From the NCBI GenBank assembly GCA_963930655.1, contig OZ005610.1, positions 253,001 to 317,000 of the forward strand: a stretch of DNA of 64,000 nt, written 5' to 3'. This DNA comes from Myrica gale. Taxonomy: Eukaryota; Streptophyta; Magnoliopsida; Fagales; Myricaceae. Numbering within the stretch: the stretch's first letter is position 1; every line of letters starts with the position of its first letter. Position numbers and translations under genes: made by a program. Shown here one piece after another: positions 1 through 15,889 of the stretch. Under the pieces are notes generated by a model that worked only from the letters and a program-made list of their open reading frames with translations, was not told the DNA's origin and searched no databases.

Positions 1-415
1 GGCACATACTGATACCCAACTATGTCTTACGTAAACCTTGGAGAATCTGTTTGATTCGCCCCTGATTTCTGATGGGTTAAATTATACAAGAAATATATTT
101 TTAGGCTTTAGATCTATGGGAGTTGGATTTAGCTAGGTTCTAGTCAGGCGCTTGGGGTATCAGACTTATTTAATGAGAAATTTCTGAAGCACACATGGAA
201 CTTGGGTGCTCCATGGGTGTGTGGATACAATCATAGGCTTCTGAGGATCTCTTAGTCTGTTCTGCTTGTTGGTTTGTCTTACGACTATGTCTTAAGTTCC
301 TGGAGATGATTTTGGTACTTGTTTATCAGGTCCTTCTTTACAATCTCAGTAACATTCACGGTCTCTTATGAGTCTTCGAGTTTGTTATGATTATTCTGTT
401 TACCATCTGTGATAC

Positions 416-685
416 ATGCTTGCTCCTATGACCTGCCCACAGACGGCTGTTGTTCTTCAGTGCAGGCACGTAACTTCTGGCCGTAGTTGTAGACAGTCTC
501 TTGAGATTGTACAGAGGTCTGGTAGTGCCCTTCAGGTTTTTCTGAACTATTATCACTGTGCTTACCTAATTGTGACTAAATTGACCAGGGCATACTTTTG
601 TGAGATGATACAAAAATCTGAAAGGTGCTTATTGCAAGCTCAGCAGACCCTTACCAATGAAGATATTGCTTCAGCCATCGACTAG
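416..685 (+). other. Possible 3'-terminal coding exon(s) of an upstream gene, unidentified
   Basis: An open frame ends at a TAG at 683-685. Its last part (about 590-685) reads as a plausible soluble C-terminus with a run ending NEDIASAID. A second candidate exon lies at about 430-531, between an AG and a GT. Removing the short stretch between them does not keep one frame, so the splicing is unresolved. I do not recognise the family. It may be the tail of a gene beginning left of the window, or non-coding. The 3' side (about 690-910) looks like an untranslated trailer with a purine-rich stretch. Confidence 0.22.
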
Positions 686-910
686 TGGTTGTCTCTTTTT
701 CTGGGGTTTAGGACCTTTATTCTGCTTCTTTTGCCAGAGGAGAGGAGACCTGTGGGAGAAAAAAAGAGGGTAGGGGTGGGGGAGGGGAGGGTTGGTGAAT
801 CCTTGTCCTTTAGATGTGCCAAACTAGTACACATTGTGAAGTTGCTAATGTATGCACCTATATTGCAATTGCAGTTGTATTCATCACATTTTACCTTATT
901 TCTGTCATGA

Positions 911-1992
911 GTATTAAATTGTGCACATTATGCTAATGGTAGGCGTACCATAACTTAGTCAACAACTAACTAGTAAACCTTGGGACCCAAAACCTAGTTG
1001 TCCATTTGGTGTTCGGATGCAGCAGCCTTAAAGCGTTGTTGAATTTTTTTACAAATTTGTTCAAAATGTATTGTCTTCGTTGAATGTCATTTTATTGCAT
1101 CGTTATCTGATTGGTTGGTTGCGTTCCTTGGTCCATCTGTTCGTTCACGTGGTTTCCTACACGACATTACCTTGTGCCAGATGGATATCTAGCTGGAGTG
1201 ATAGTGCAATTAAGATTCTCGAGAATGTATTGGGTTAGCATCCTAATCGAATTGAATCAAGTTCGTTTGAGAATTTAAAATCTTGGATCTTAATGTATGG
1301 CATCCATACTCTTTTTTTTCCCCTAAATGTAAGACATTCATACCCTAAATGAGTAAGGAATAGCCCATGACCAAATCAACTCGGATTAATTCTTACGTTT
1401 GCTATCGAAACAAATGTTCCTACTTCATGCAACTGAAACCGTGTTGTGTTTCATATGAGGTTTCCATTCTCCATGTGCTGTGCTGTTGTGGGTATGTATC
1501 GATATAAACCTACATTGAACGTCCTCTTACTTCCTACGCTTACAACCGGTTGAATTTCAAACCTAATTATTTCTATTTTAACAGCAAAAAAAGTGTCATT
1601 AGGCTACAAGGGGTGTAGAAAAAGCGGTATGTTGATAAAAATATTTTGTTTTCCCAAATCAAAACAGCGATTGGGTTGAAAAAATAAAAGATTTCTAATC
1701 ATCTTGTTATCCTAGAATGAACATAAGTCTTATCTGTTTCCGCGTATCCATCTAGTCTTTTTTTATTATTATTATAATAAATATCTTGTTTTGACTGTAT
1801 TTTTAAATTTAATTTTTGATTTAGTAATAATTATTTCAAAATCATTTGATTTTTCATAATAAATTAATCTATTTTTTTCAAATAAATCACGTTTGTTTAA
1901 ATCTTTCTTTTGATTAACTCTATTCTTTTTTTTTTAATATAGATTGATTAACTCTATTCGGTCTACAAAACATCTGATTAATCTGTCTGCAG
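911..1992. other. Intergenic or 5' non-coding stretch, no gene seen
   Basis: About 1.1 kb of AT-rich DNA. No conserved coding motif was found on either strand. A missing first exon of the RPC4 gene that follows could lie here, but I could not identify an ATG exon with a donor in the correct phase. Confidence 0.5.
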
Positions 1993-4900
1993 CGTAAGTT
2001 TGTGCCCAACGCCCCACCTCGCCGGAAGCCCCAACCCACAGCTCCCAATTTCCCCTACTTTGCGCCTTTCCGTTCTCTAATTTTATTTGGCACCGTAATT
2101 GTTTTATTTCTGCGTACGGATGAGAATAGTTTTTTGGAGCTAATGAAAATTAATTTGGTTTTTTCATTGTTGTTCTCTTATTATTTTAATGCAGTGAAGC
2201 AGATGAGGAAGGTGGAGAAGCTGAGCAGGCCCAGTATCTACTCCGCCGCTTCAATGTGTGTATTTCTTCTCTTTTATAGACGTATAGGTCAATTTTTAAT
2301 AACAAATGTATTGTGAGGCACTGTTTGGTTGCTCAGAAATGGTTGGTGAAGAAAGAGCAAATAGCTGTTTGGAAGTCTTAAGGGCGCGTTTGGCTGCATT
2401 CTTTAAAGTCCGAAAGTGTTATTCTCTAATTACCATCTTTGTTTATATGTTATGTTATACGAATAAAGAAGACCCAACACGTGGACGACTTAGAAAGTAA
2501 ACACGTTGTGCTTATCTTTTATATATGTTTTTTTTTGGCCGAAGCTTAAAACAACGTTGTCTGTCCAAATTTTCGGATATTCATTTCTGCCTGTAGAAAA
2601 ATTACAGACCGAAAAAGCGTTTTTCGAAAAGAAAATTAGTATATTTTATTTTCTTGCTAAATTTCCAGTAAAACTGTCAAAATTTGTGTCCAACAAAATT
2701 GGACAACCAAAAATAAGAAATATCACCGACTACTAGGCCAGCTTCCCTTTTTTCCCTAGTGACTCGAAACGTTTGGTGTACTATGGGCAGCCACCTTTTT
2801 TGTGCGGTGAAAATGGAAGAAACAAGACTTTCCTTGAAAGCAACAATTTAGATCAGCTGAAATTTTAGTTTTTCTTCTTCGTTTTATGATCTTTTTTATA
2901 ACTTTTGATTATTATTTTTTTTTTCTTTTTCTGATCGTGTTAAAATTAGTAGAAACTGAGGAAATTCTGGACATACATGTTGACCAAGTCGGGAAAATAG
3001 AAGTCTGTTTCCAAAAATGTTGGATGTTATTTAGAACCAACACTCATTTTCCCAAGTTGCCCAAATCTGGAAGTGGGAAGAACCCATTACCACTGCCAAC
3101 CTAGTGGCTCTTATGTTGAGGCTAGAACAAAAGCTACTTTTTCATACTGCAGAACTTGCATTTGAATAACAGGTTCGAACCTGAATGTAAAAAATAAATA
3201 GATGAATTAACAAAATAAAAGACAGCCATATTCTCAGTACCGTGTGGAGGACCAAGAGGTGACTCTTCCTAGGATAGTTTCCTTTCCATCTTCAGTTTTT
3301 CCCCGATGATTTTTCATGGTGGAAAAGGTGCTTCTATCAAGAAGCCAACATTAGTGGCTACGAGTATGAGCTTATTTGACAATCTATTGGGGTCAGTTCA
3401 ATGGGTTGTTATCTGAGATCAGCGTTGGCCTCCTCATTTACAGGAGAACCTTGCCAGGCGGAGGCGTAAGGACGAAAATAAATGTAATTTCTCACCATAT
3501 TCTTCATTCCTATATGTTTCTCCACATGTTGTCAGATATCTTAAGTTCTTAGTGAGGTTATTCAAATTTACTAGTAGTTTCTTTTTCATGTTTAATTATG
3601 AGTAGCTCTCTTCCTTATGGTGCAAATCGTCAATTTTAAAGAATTTTGCAAAATGATTATGTAGCTATATATAGTGCTTTTTAGACTATTATAACTTGAA
3701 TGAGATCCCAAATATTTTTCTCTCTTGGAACTTATTAAAGTATTCGAAACTCTGGCAATTGTCCTTACAACACTCCGAAAGAATGGGATCACAAACTTTG
3801 GGATTCATCTCCCGAAGTTATATGCCACAATCCATTAGACATTCATTTTCCTATCTACATTCTACAGAGGTATGAAGTATCTGACACCTAGATGTTTAAC
3901 AAAGAAAACTTGAATTTAGGTGCATTTCTTTTAGGTGTAAACTGTAAAGTATCTGACATCCATTGTTAACAGAGGAGCTCATCGCTCGGACTTGAGAGCC
4001 AAACTAACACGATGACAGTTCAGGAAAAACTTGTCAGGGACAATATGTGCATGAAATGGAGTAAGAATGTTGTCCAAAAATATGGGTTTAGGATTTGATA
4101 GACTGTAATGGATGTTGATATAATGTACCCCGGAAAGGTCAATGGCGACTCCCCTAAGAGAATTAATTCTTTAAATTGAAAATCTGAGAGTCCACAAAAG
4201 ATTGATATCAAGGACATTGATTGTGGGGCTCAGGAGAATAACAAATGAACTACATAATTTTCTGAGTGGAGATGACTCAACACTGTTAACAGGTAGGGTA
4301 TTGCTTATCAATATAAAATGCAAATCATCACCATTATCATCTCATCATCATTATTGTCAACATGATTGTGTATCCAATCTCATGTTTGGGGTCCAAACCT
4401 GCAGCTTCTGTTCAAGTTGCATTTGGCCCTGGAGTTACCCCATCGACTTCAATAAGAAGACATGGCCTTGCCAAGGATGGTAATGATGGTAAAAGCAGTA
4501 GCTCGGGCCCAAAAAGTTCTGATTATGGGCAAACTCTCTTATCTTCACCTTCAGCTGCCAATCAAGATGAAAGCAACACAAGCAACACATGTTCTGCAGA
4601 TCGTTCCAGTAAATCAGCTCAGATTATCGAGAAAGAATATAGAGAACCTTGGGTAAAATATTTGTGCCCTGCAGATCTCTCTCTCTCTCTCTGTCTCTCT
4701 CTCTCTCTCTCCTGTACTAGGCGTCTGATTTCCCTGGGGCTGCTGCAGGATTACAAAAACACTTACTATCCTACTACTCTTCCTTTGAGGAGGTCTTACT
4801 CTGGAAACCCCGGTATGCCTATAATGACCCAATTGTAGATTAAGATCGGGTAGTTGTCTTGGGGAAGAAGAATAAACTGTCCGTGTTTGTCTGTCCTTCT

Positions 4901-6900
4901 AAGATACTTGTCAAAGAATAGAATCGTTTTCCTTTGTCAATAAATAAAATCTGTTCCCATGCTATTAATTTCATTTGCATCAATGAGCATGCTCCTTTAA
5001 CTTAGAGGTTGCCCAGCAGGTAGTGGACTGTTATTGACGCATACATCTGAGAGTCATTTTTTGTTATTGGCATAATGTTGATGAACAAAAGGTCACCAAA
5101 CTGAAATCCTTGCTACAACCAGCAAGTTAAAGCCTGATAAAGATATCAAGGGGGAAATCCTGGTTATAAAAACAAGTACATTTGTGAAAGAATTCTGCAT
5201 GTCCACTTTTCAGTTCATAATGAAGGGGAAGACTTAAATCAGGTTTGATGCACCTCGATATTCTAGACATATAGTAAATATATTCACCATGTATATATAT
5301 TTTTCTCTAGGCCCCTAGGTGGGGGTTCAAAGTATAGAAAGACGATTCACAGAATAATGAGTAGTGAGGCAGCCCAGAAATTCCAGCTGACTGAAAAATG
5401 ACAGATAGGCCATAACTCGCAGAACTTCTTGTACTAGTTTCAGCTGGAAGTCTAAGCAAATAGGCTGCATCAGATACACATATCACCCCAAATGATAATG
5501 AAAGGCGAACAGAGCTCTTGTACCAAGAGACTTTGTTATGTGACAAATAGCACCATTGTTAAGTGGTTGTTTGGTATGGATAGTAATACTTTCATTGGGA
5601 ATGAGCATAGTGTGACGATCTCTGTGATTCCTGTCACAACTTTTATTCCAGTTTCTAATGTTGAATGCCACTTCTTTTGTTTTGCTTTTAGAACTTCTTG
5701 ATGAGGCAGACTTTGGGGAGGCTGCTGCAAAATCTGAGCATGATGAAGATACTATAAATCCTGCTTCAGACCTTGGGCTAATGGTTTGTACTCGGATTGA
5801 ATAATCTGATTATTATGTTGAACACTTGCTAAAGCTTCATATTTAGCTATAGCTATTCACAACGAACTGGTGATTGGTGACAGATGGAAAGTGATGACGG
5901 AAAGATGTTTTTCTTTAAGCTTCCTGCTAGTCTGCCCCACCTCAAGCGATCGGCTACTAGAAAGGGGAAAGAGAAAGTTGGTACCCAATCATCATCGGAT
6001 GGTGGAGGTGTTTCAAAGAAGGGCTGCAGTTTGGAAGAGTTACCAGGTGGATATATGGGCAAACTTCTGGTTTATAAGAGTGGAGCAATCAAGTTAAAGA
6101 TGGGAGACGCCCTGTATGATGTGAGTTAGATCTTTGAGCTAAGACAAAAAGCACATATCAAGTGCGCATGAACACACAGCCACTCTCTTGTTTCTCTTAC
6201 CTCAGTTACCTGCACTAGGAAGGCCAAGCCAGATCTTCTTTTGCATCGGAACCCCATTGATTTCTAACTGGTGTTTCCAGTCAAAACGTCTAATTTTATT
6301 CTCATGCTGTTTTAGACCTCAAACAATGATCACGTCAGATTTTTAACCAGTTTGCAATATAATTCTGAAAACACTTGTAGTTCAACATGTCTTCTTGTTA
6401 TTTTTGCAATGAGAGAAGAAAGCCTGTGTGACTGTGTCACTTTCAGACTTGAGTTGTATTCCTGATGCATAACATAGGTGAGGTGTTTCATTTTTTATTT
6501 GTTAGATACATAAATATTTCTGCAATGCGTTCCAGAACCTCCGTCCCCTTGGGAGGGAGGTCGTGTGACTCTGGTGCTTTAAGTGGTTTTAATGTCTGTC
6601 ATTTTAACAGATAGATAAGTTTCCTTCTTGCATAATAAGTTTGTCTTAATTCATGTGCTGTTTAGGTGTTCTCTGCTACCTTCTAAACAAGGCTACTAGC
6701 GGCTTTAACTATAATTAATGATAATATTTGAGAACATAATTTTCTGTGTTCTGGGCTATGTGCAGGTTTCACCTGGTTCAGATTGCATATTTGCTCAAGA
6801 TGTTGCGGCAATCAACCTTGCTGAAAAGCAATGTTGTGTGCTTGGAGAGCTTGGCAAAAGGGCTGTCGTAAATCCTGATGTTGATTCCCTGTTTGATTAG
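1993..6900 (+). CDS. RPC4: DNA-directed RNA polymerase III subunit RPC4 (5' end unresolved)
   Basis: RPC4 (yeast Rpc53, human POLR3D) is a subunit of nuclear RNA polymerase III, which makes tRNA and 5S rRNA; it works with RPC5 in initiation and termination. Exons read as 2195-2255, 3444-3483, 4405-4652, 4749-4812, 5692-5783, 5884-6120 and 6766-6900, with phases that fit throughout. A less certain exon at 1993 encodes the typical basic, proline-rich start (NAPPRRKPQP). Visible family signatures are YLLRRFN followed by an arginine cluster, YYPTTLPLRRSYSGNP, the LPGGYMGKLLVYKSG block and the C-terminal VNPDVDSLFD. The C-terminal half is the conserved RPC4 domain. No donor joins the exon at 1993 in phase to 2195, and no upstream ATG exon was found, so the first about 30 residues are open. 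The 3' part is secure. Confidence 0.87.
4675..4711 (+). repeat. CT microsatellite in an RPC4 intron
   Basis: A nearly perfect (CT)n run with one G interruption. It lies between the exon ending at 4652 and the exon starting at 4749, inside a 96-bp intron, so it makes up most of that intron's pyrimidine tract. Confidence 0.9.
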
Positions 6901-7864
6901 CACGATTGACTTGGACTAAATTCAAAGCTATTGCCCGAAATGCAACACCGACGCATGATAGGGGGAGAAACGTCAACATTATAGACCTACCATTGGCGCA
7001 TCTGTAAAGAGGAAGTTTGAGTAAATATTTAACTTGATTGCTAACAATGCTGACCATGGTAGGTTGTACCGTTGTAAGATTGCTTTTCATGACTGGTAGA
7101 TATCAGATTCCTGACCTAGATTCCCCTTCACAATATCTCTTTGAAATCAATGATATTAGAAAAAAGTGAAGTTTCTTGCCCCTTTTCCCAGGCCCCAAGT
7201 TTATTCAACCCCGCAAGGTGATATTGTGGATAGTGATTTAATACTAGTTAAGAAGGTCTACAGGTAAATCGTGTCTCGAATTGGTAGAAGCCCGCAGAAA
7301 AGACGACAAAAACTGGGCCCTTCAAATGGTTTCGTATCACCCAGCTCCAATTAAATTCATTTCCGTTTCCGAATCCATTGATCTACACCATCCGTATTAT
7401 ATGACGCAAAAACTCAAGTCTGCAACGAGAAATGAGCAAGGATAACTCTTATTGCTGGAAAGTTTCAATTTCAACGAGACCGATTGATGTGGTCTCTCTT
7501 ATTGCTGGAAAGTTTCAATTTCAAGGCATATGATACTTTGGGACCAGAAGTAAATTGCCCACAGCCTTGCAACGAATTGAAACATATCATACATAACTAA
7601 GCAGAAAATGCGCGGTGACATCCCACATCCCTGCTTGAAGGCCTCAGCAAGTAAATTTTAGCCTAAAAATTGCTTCGCCATGTGAAAAACAGCCAACTTT
7701 ACATCCTCGGCCACACACTGCATAATCTGCCAATTAAAAGTTTCCATTTGTTTTGTTCATACTAACCATAACTAGAGCCACAATATCTCAGCCCCGGTGG
7801 GGAAGTCCCACCTATACATGACATCCACCGGGGAAACCACCTGTCATGTCGTCAAATTATATGA
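6901..7864. other. Gap between two convergent genes, with a direct repeat
   Basis: Shared 3' flank of RPC4 (+) and the 340-residue gene (-). It holds a 29-bp direct repeat starting CTCTTATTGCTGGAAAG at 7446-7474 and again at 7496-7524 (period 50 bp). No other feature was recognised. Confidence 0.6.
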
Positions 7865-10800
7865 TCAAGCCTTATGGGCTCGAGACACCACCACAATCAA
7901 CAGGACCACAATGGAGAGTAGGAATGAAGTCTTCAGCTTTTCCTTGAAGGGATCGGTGGCTCCATCTGTTGTCTTCTGGTCGTTAGTGGACTGAAATAAC
8001 TCGTTCATGAGGTTTGTGATTTTGTCAATTACTTCCATGACCTTAGCCTTGGCGTTGTCAAAAATCCACCTCAATACATTTGTTGCTTCATTGGAGTCAT
8101 CAGTACCATCATCTGAACTCTCGGGTTTCTTGTTTCCAACTGCATAAAACATTAAAATTTCCAGCCCAGAGAAGGTAGCAATAACGCAAATATATATACC
8201 AAAAATAGCTTTTAAATGAATTAACACGTCAGGTTAAAGGAGAAGAAACATGGCAAAAGCCCGAAATACAACACCAAAATACAATATGAATGTCATCATT
8301 GCAAATATTCTGCAACCTAATAAATATGACTTTCCTTTCTATTGTAAAATGTATTAAATCAGATAAGCTTGAGCTAAATATGTCTCGAAAATTCTCGAAA
8401 CCTGCATAGTACGACTCCCTGAGCTCGCGGACCACCTCATTGTTCATAACAGCATCCCAAACTGTTTTATCTGATGATAATGATAAGACCATTCTCTACA
8501 CAAAAAGTAATCCTGTTAGAAACATAGATTACGTTGATAGAGGAAAGAAAAATCCCTCCGCGACTTTCACATAGGTAAGTTTCAAAGGAACAAAGAGAAC
8601 AACTATAGCCATTCCACATATTAGAGCAAAATAACAAGCACTACTAATTCCATCTGTTAAGTCTCCAATTCACATGCGTACTAGTGATCATATAGATTGA
8701 CATTCAATAGACAAATGGTCGATGTTGTTATGCCATGGTTTCAACTCTCAGACGATTTTTAATAATACTTCCTACAAGAATGTTAAGCACTGAGAAAGAA
8801 GAAGAAGAACAGTGCTGCCACAGTTTTCCATTATCATGTTCACTTTCTCAAACTACGTGCGAATTTAACAACAAAAAACACAAAATAGCAAAGGAAAATT
8901 CATGTCAATTTCATCCACACAGATTACATGGAAACGTAGATTTGGTATAGAGGAGTCAACAGTATTGGGCACCTGAACAGAGGGCTCGGTCTGCAATAAA
9001 TGAAAAGCGTCATAAACTCTGTCAGATCCATGAGGTTGCAACATTCTAGAATTACATAGATGCAAAGACGGTTCCACCCAGTCTAACTCTGACCCAGTCG
9101 GACTTGTAACTTTATCTGCTACGTCCCCATCCATAGAACCAAATTTGTCCCTAACATGCTTGGAATACGAGGCGGGGTCAAAAACCCTATGCACGGAAAC
9201 CATTTCAAAAACAGCAGATGTTAAAGATGATACAGAGTAGCAGTCATAACGAGAGTAAACAAGTGATGCTTGATTCTTGAAAAAAAAATTAATCCAATGC
9301 TATTAGAAATTATTTGAGGCGGAAATGATCTGGATCGCGAAAATTTTGCTTGAAATCATTTGCATCATGAGCTAAATATCATGAACTACATAGCATAATC
9401 ATTGTATTCATAATCTCATGGAAAATTCGATAAGAAGAGCCTCCAAAAGTATGATTTAAAGGCCTGAACAACATTTACAGGAAAATCATCTGCTCATTAC
9501 ATTGATGTTTCAAGCGGTTCTCATATGCCATAGATAATTGCCTTCATAGAATTACCAAAATAAAAAGACTCCATGTACTCCTTAACTGATTATGATGATG
9601 AGAGGGAAATAACAGTTTTGAAACGAGGTACCTCAATTACTAATTTTGATACATTACACCCTCAAACTAACAAAAGTTGCAATAAGCATAATGTGTTGAA
9701 TATGACTGTCAAAATTGCACCATGTTGCGTAATTTTCGTCAATTCACTAGCCAGATTTTACAAAGGATGGACATTGCAGGCTTTGTGGCAGTTTAAATGT
9801 GTAATAAATTAAAGTTACTACTTTAGGCAGCACATTGTTGAACGGCTGATAGTTCAAAGGTGCAAAGTGTAATTTTCATTTTTTTTTTCTTTTCCATAGT
9901 AGTAGGGGAGCAACAGGCAGTTTGAAACTGAAAAAATATAGGTTTCATTTTCCTTTCTTCCTATGCGGTGCAGACAATGGTTAAAAGCTTGACTGTATTG
10001 TTTCTTGCATCCCTGTCCTTCAATCATGTTTTATAACTTTCATACTTTGTCATGGGCTGATGATAGAAGGTATTCCTGACATAGCTCTCACAAAACGTCA
10101 AGCATAAAACTTCCTTGCTTCAAATATATTACAAAGAGGAAGTATTGCATCTTTTGTTTCCCAGTCAATTTGCATGAAGTGAAGTTTCAAACAAAAAAAA
10201 AGGGAAAGAAAGAATGGAGGCTATTATCTTAAATTTATCTATTATCACTTCGATAGACCTTTGGAGCTGAAGATTTCTTGTTGGTCTTGGACAACTAATT
10301 CCAAGTGCAGTTTGATCTGGTTTCTAAGATCTTCCAATCCTTATGAAAAAGGCCTCAACTATTATACGATGCAAAGAAGTGACTTCAAGAAAAGGGCCAT
10401 GGTTAGCAAACGTATTTGGTCTCTTCAACAATAATAAAAACTAATATGGCAATCAGTCATTTGATTTTAAGTAGCCATCGAAGCAAACAAATCAACCACG
10501 CAATAGTCTTCCAATAAATATAATATCTATATTAACTTACCCTTACTTGCAGGCGACACATTTACCTTATATGCCTATCTCTATTCAACATCGCCGTTCT
10601 TTTGCAATTGTCATACCATCAAAATCTCCATCGCTATCAGCCTTATTTTAACTCGTTGATTGCAAGAGTACGGAAGAGCTAGGCATACAGTGGTGTTTGA
10701 TTGTTAAAATTTTGGGGTGATAAAAATTTTAGAGTGTTGGAGTAGGTAAAAAAGTGAAGAGATAGATAATTTAAATTAATTTTTTATATTTATTTGGAGT

Positions 10801-11678
10801 GAAAAGTGAAAAGTGATAATTTGATGGGGTTCGAAAGAATTTTGTGTAACTATTTTATTGGGGCCAAAATTTTTGCTCTCAAACATCTCAAACCTGGTCC
10901 GGGTATTTCATTTTTTGGGTCTACTCGATCCACTTGTCATATTCCACCACCATCATTCCCATCACCACCAATTAAACCATGATGACCCCATTGATAATAA
11001 TTCCGATAGTGTAAATAGTCGAAGATTTACTAAGAAGTTCAAGATTACAAAGCCTTAAAAAAAATCGATCTTTCTAGAGGTACTTGCTCTGCCCCGTGTA
11101 TTCTAACCCTCCAACAGGGATGGGATATTCAAGATAACAGGTTCACAATATTCTTCCAACTACCTACATGTGCATCAAAATTCATGCACAACAAAAGAGA
11201 AAATCGAGATATAAACTCAATTGAAATCAGCATCTTACTGTTGGAGAGCAGAGACAGCGTCCTGGACTTCATCCGTCGAAGGAGCAGGGCCAAGAACAAA
11301 ATCATCCAAATACCCTTGTGGTCTCTCATCTTCACCCCCATCCACAGATACCCACTCAAACTCGTCACACTGAGACAAAGGAGAAGGCCAGGTGGGTATC
11401 ACAGAAGTCGCAGATATTGGAATATTGTGAGATGCAAAAGGCGAAGAAGCGGACGAGAGAGAAAGGTGGTTTGAGGAATTGGGCTTGTAGGTAGGCCTAG
11501 AAGTGGGACTCGTAGCGCTGGTAGTAGACGTATTGGGAGCGGTAGTGGAAGAAGAAATGGGATCTTGGAGAGCACCAGCAGCGGCCACACCAGTAGTTCT
11601 AGCAGTAACCGCTCTCCCAACCGTCCTTAACATGCTTCCTCCTCCACTTCCACCTCCCATGCCTTTGCCACCGAACAT
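7865..11678 (-). CDS. Uncharacterised plant protein, 340 aa, with a C-terminal membrane anchor
   Basis: Four exons on the minus strand: 11678-11239, 9186-8973, 8495-8402 and 8139-7865. Their lengths sum to 1023 nt, exactly 341 codons including stop. The N-terminus is glycine-rich (MFGGKGMGGGSGGGS), followed by a Ser/Thr/Pro-rich linker. An acidic WVSVDGGEDE segment comes next, then a conserved-looking core across the exon 1-2 junction (SALQQVFDPASYSKHVRDKFG). The core continues through LDWVEPSLHLCNSRML, YDAFHLLQTEPSVQ and SLSSDKTVWDAVMNNEVVRE. An amphipathic helix (about residues 275-300) precedes a hydrophobic tail segment, LLSIVVLLIVVV, ending RAHKA. That layout suggests a tail-anchored membrane protein with its bulk in the cytosol; this is inference. 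The joined core looks like an evolutionarily constrained domain, but I cannot name a family. Intron 1 is about 2 kb and carries a MITE-like element. Confidence 0.8.
10694..10885. mobile_element. MITE-like element in intron 1 of the 340-aa gene
   Basis: A 192-bp AT-rich segment with imperfect terminal inverted repeats. The left end reads TGTTTGATTGTTAAAATTTT; the right end, reverse complemented, reads TGTTTGAGAGCAAAAATTTT. No clear target-site duplication was seen, so superfamily and exact borders are uncertain. Confidence 0.4.
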
Positions 11679-14383
<2,705 letters not shown>

Positions 14384-15889
14384 TGTAATAGATCGGACCG
14401 TCAAGACCTCTTGCGCTGTCTTATAGCTTTAGTGGACGCCATTGTTAAATTAAGGTTACGGTCAGTGGTAGGATCGTTAAAACAACAATTTTTCTAGTAC
14501 AAACAAGATTATGATTTTTTATTCATACCGTCGTAGTAAAACAAAAGAACACTTACAGCTTTCTATGTACATACTACAAACCGTACATAAAGAAAATAAC
14601 TACTAAAAACTAACTACAATAGAGAAAACTAGGGAAACACTAGTTCTTGTCATCCGAGTCACTTAGCTCCGACATGTCGACATAGTCGTCTGAATTTGGG
14701 GTTATCCGACCTCGTTATTTGTTGTATCTTTCAGCATATGTCTGAATCTTATTTAGGAGAATTCGCTAAACTTGTTGAACATGGTTTCTCCGGTTATGCT
14801 GGACTTCCAAATTTTGTACGTGTTGAATGAGTTCGGCATGAGACATCACATAAGTGTGGTTTGAGTTCTTAGTTCGGTATGAGACATCACATAATTGTGG
14901 TTTGAGTTCGGGAGCCTCTGTAAATTGGCATCTAAATGCTTTCGTGGTTGAAGAAGTGCCTCATGCTCAATGGCAAATCCTGTCCTCGGAACTTTTCCAC
15001 TTCACGAAACGAAGCCTATAGGAAAAGTTAGAGGATTCTTCCTTAAGAGAAGCAACATGAAAACATCCTTTGTCATGTTACTGCTCCCCGGCGTTGGATT
15101 AGAGCGAAGCAGAAAGCGACGAACAGCAGTTCTTGGCAACTTATGCTGCTGACAATCCACGATAACGCACTAGAGGTCGCAGTTAGTGAGCTCTCAGTTA
15201 AATAACTGTTTTATGCTGCTGGCCAGGCCAGCATGTGTTTGTAAATACCAAACACCACCATTTCTACAAGTCTGGAATTGATGATAATCAGCTTTTCCAG
15301 TTTCCTCTTACCAAACCAATAAATTCCGTCATCTTCCAAAGTGGTTCTACCGAAGCTGACCACTCAACAACTTTGAGGTTGCTGCTTTGTAGGGAAAAAT
15401 GTCATCCTAACAACCTCATTTGAGTATAAGTTCAAGAAAGGTTTTACTAAAGCATGAGGTTTAGGAATCAAAATAAAATGACATTCAACTATTAAGTTTG
15501 AATCACAAAATCTGCGTCAATCCTAACTTCCCACAATAATTAGGGCTTTCGATTGTTTTACAGTGCATGCAATCAGATTGCCTATGATTCAAGAAGCCAG
15601 CACAAATCTGCGAAGCAACTGAGTTAAACATCTTCCAGACAATCCAATAATTTAATACTGGAGCCACCACTATATTCAAGTACACTTTCTCATTCCAGGT
15701 AAAGTTGGTGAGGTTGCAAGCTACAGGTACGCAGAGAACATCCCATTCTTCCCAGGAGCGAATGGATCAGCTAGAGCCTCTATACAGTATAACATAACCT
15801 AAAACCCAATCTGATCACTTGCAGCAGCATAGGTAAAGGTCAACAGGCTATTAACAAGGGGAAGATGAGAGGTATGATCAACATATCAG
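14384..15889. other. Gap after the RPL15 breakpoint, with a 41-bp tandem repeat
   Basis: Non-coding as far as I can see. It contains two adjacent copies of a 39-bp unit starting AGTTCGGCATGAGACATCAC (14830-14868 and 14871-14909, two or three differences). The RPL15 homology stops at 14383; the sequence to its right is not recognisable as the rest of the gene or as a known transposon. Confidence 0.5.

Noticed and set aside
4362-4838. 158-codon plus-strand frame reading through the CT repeat
   Set aside because: Its left half is the real RPC4 exon 4405-4652; the continuation is intron, and the right end is the next exon (4749-4812) followed by intron.
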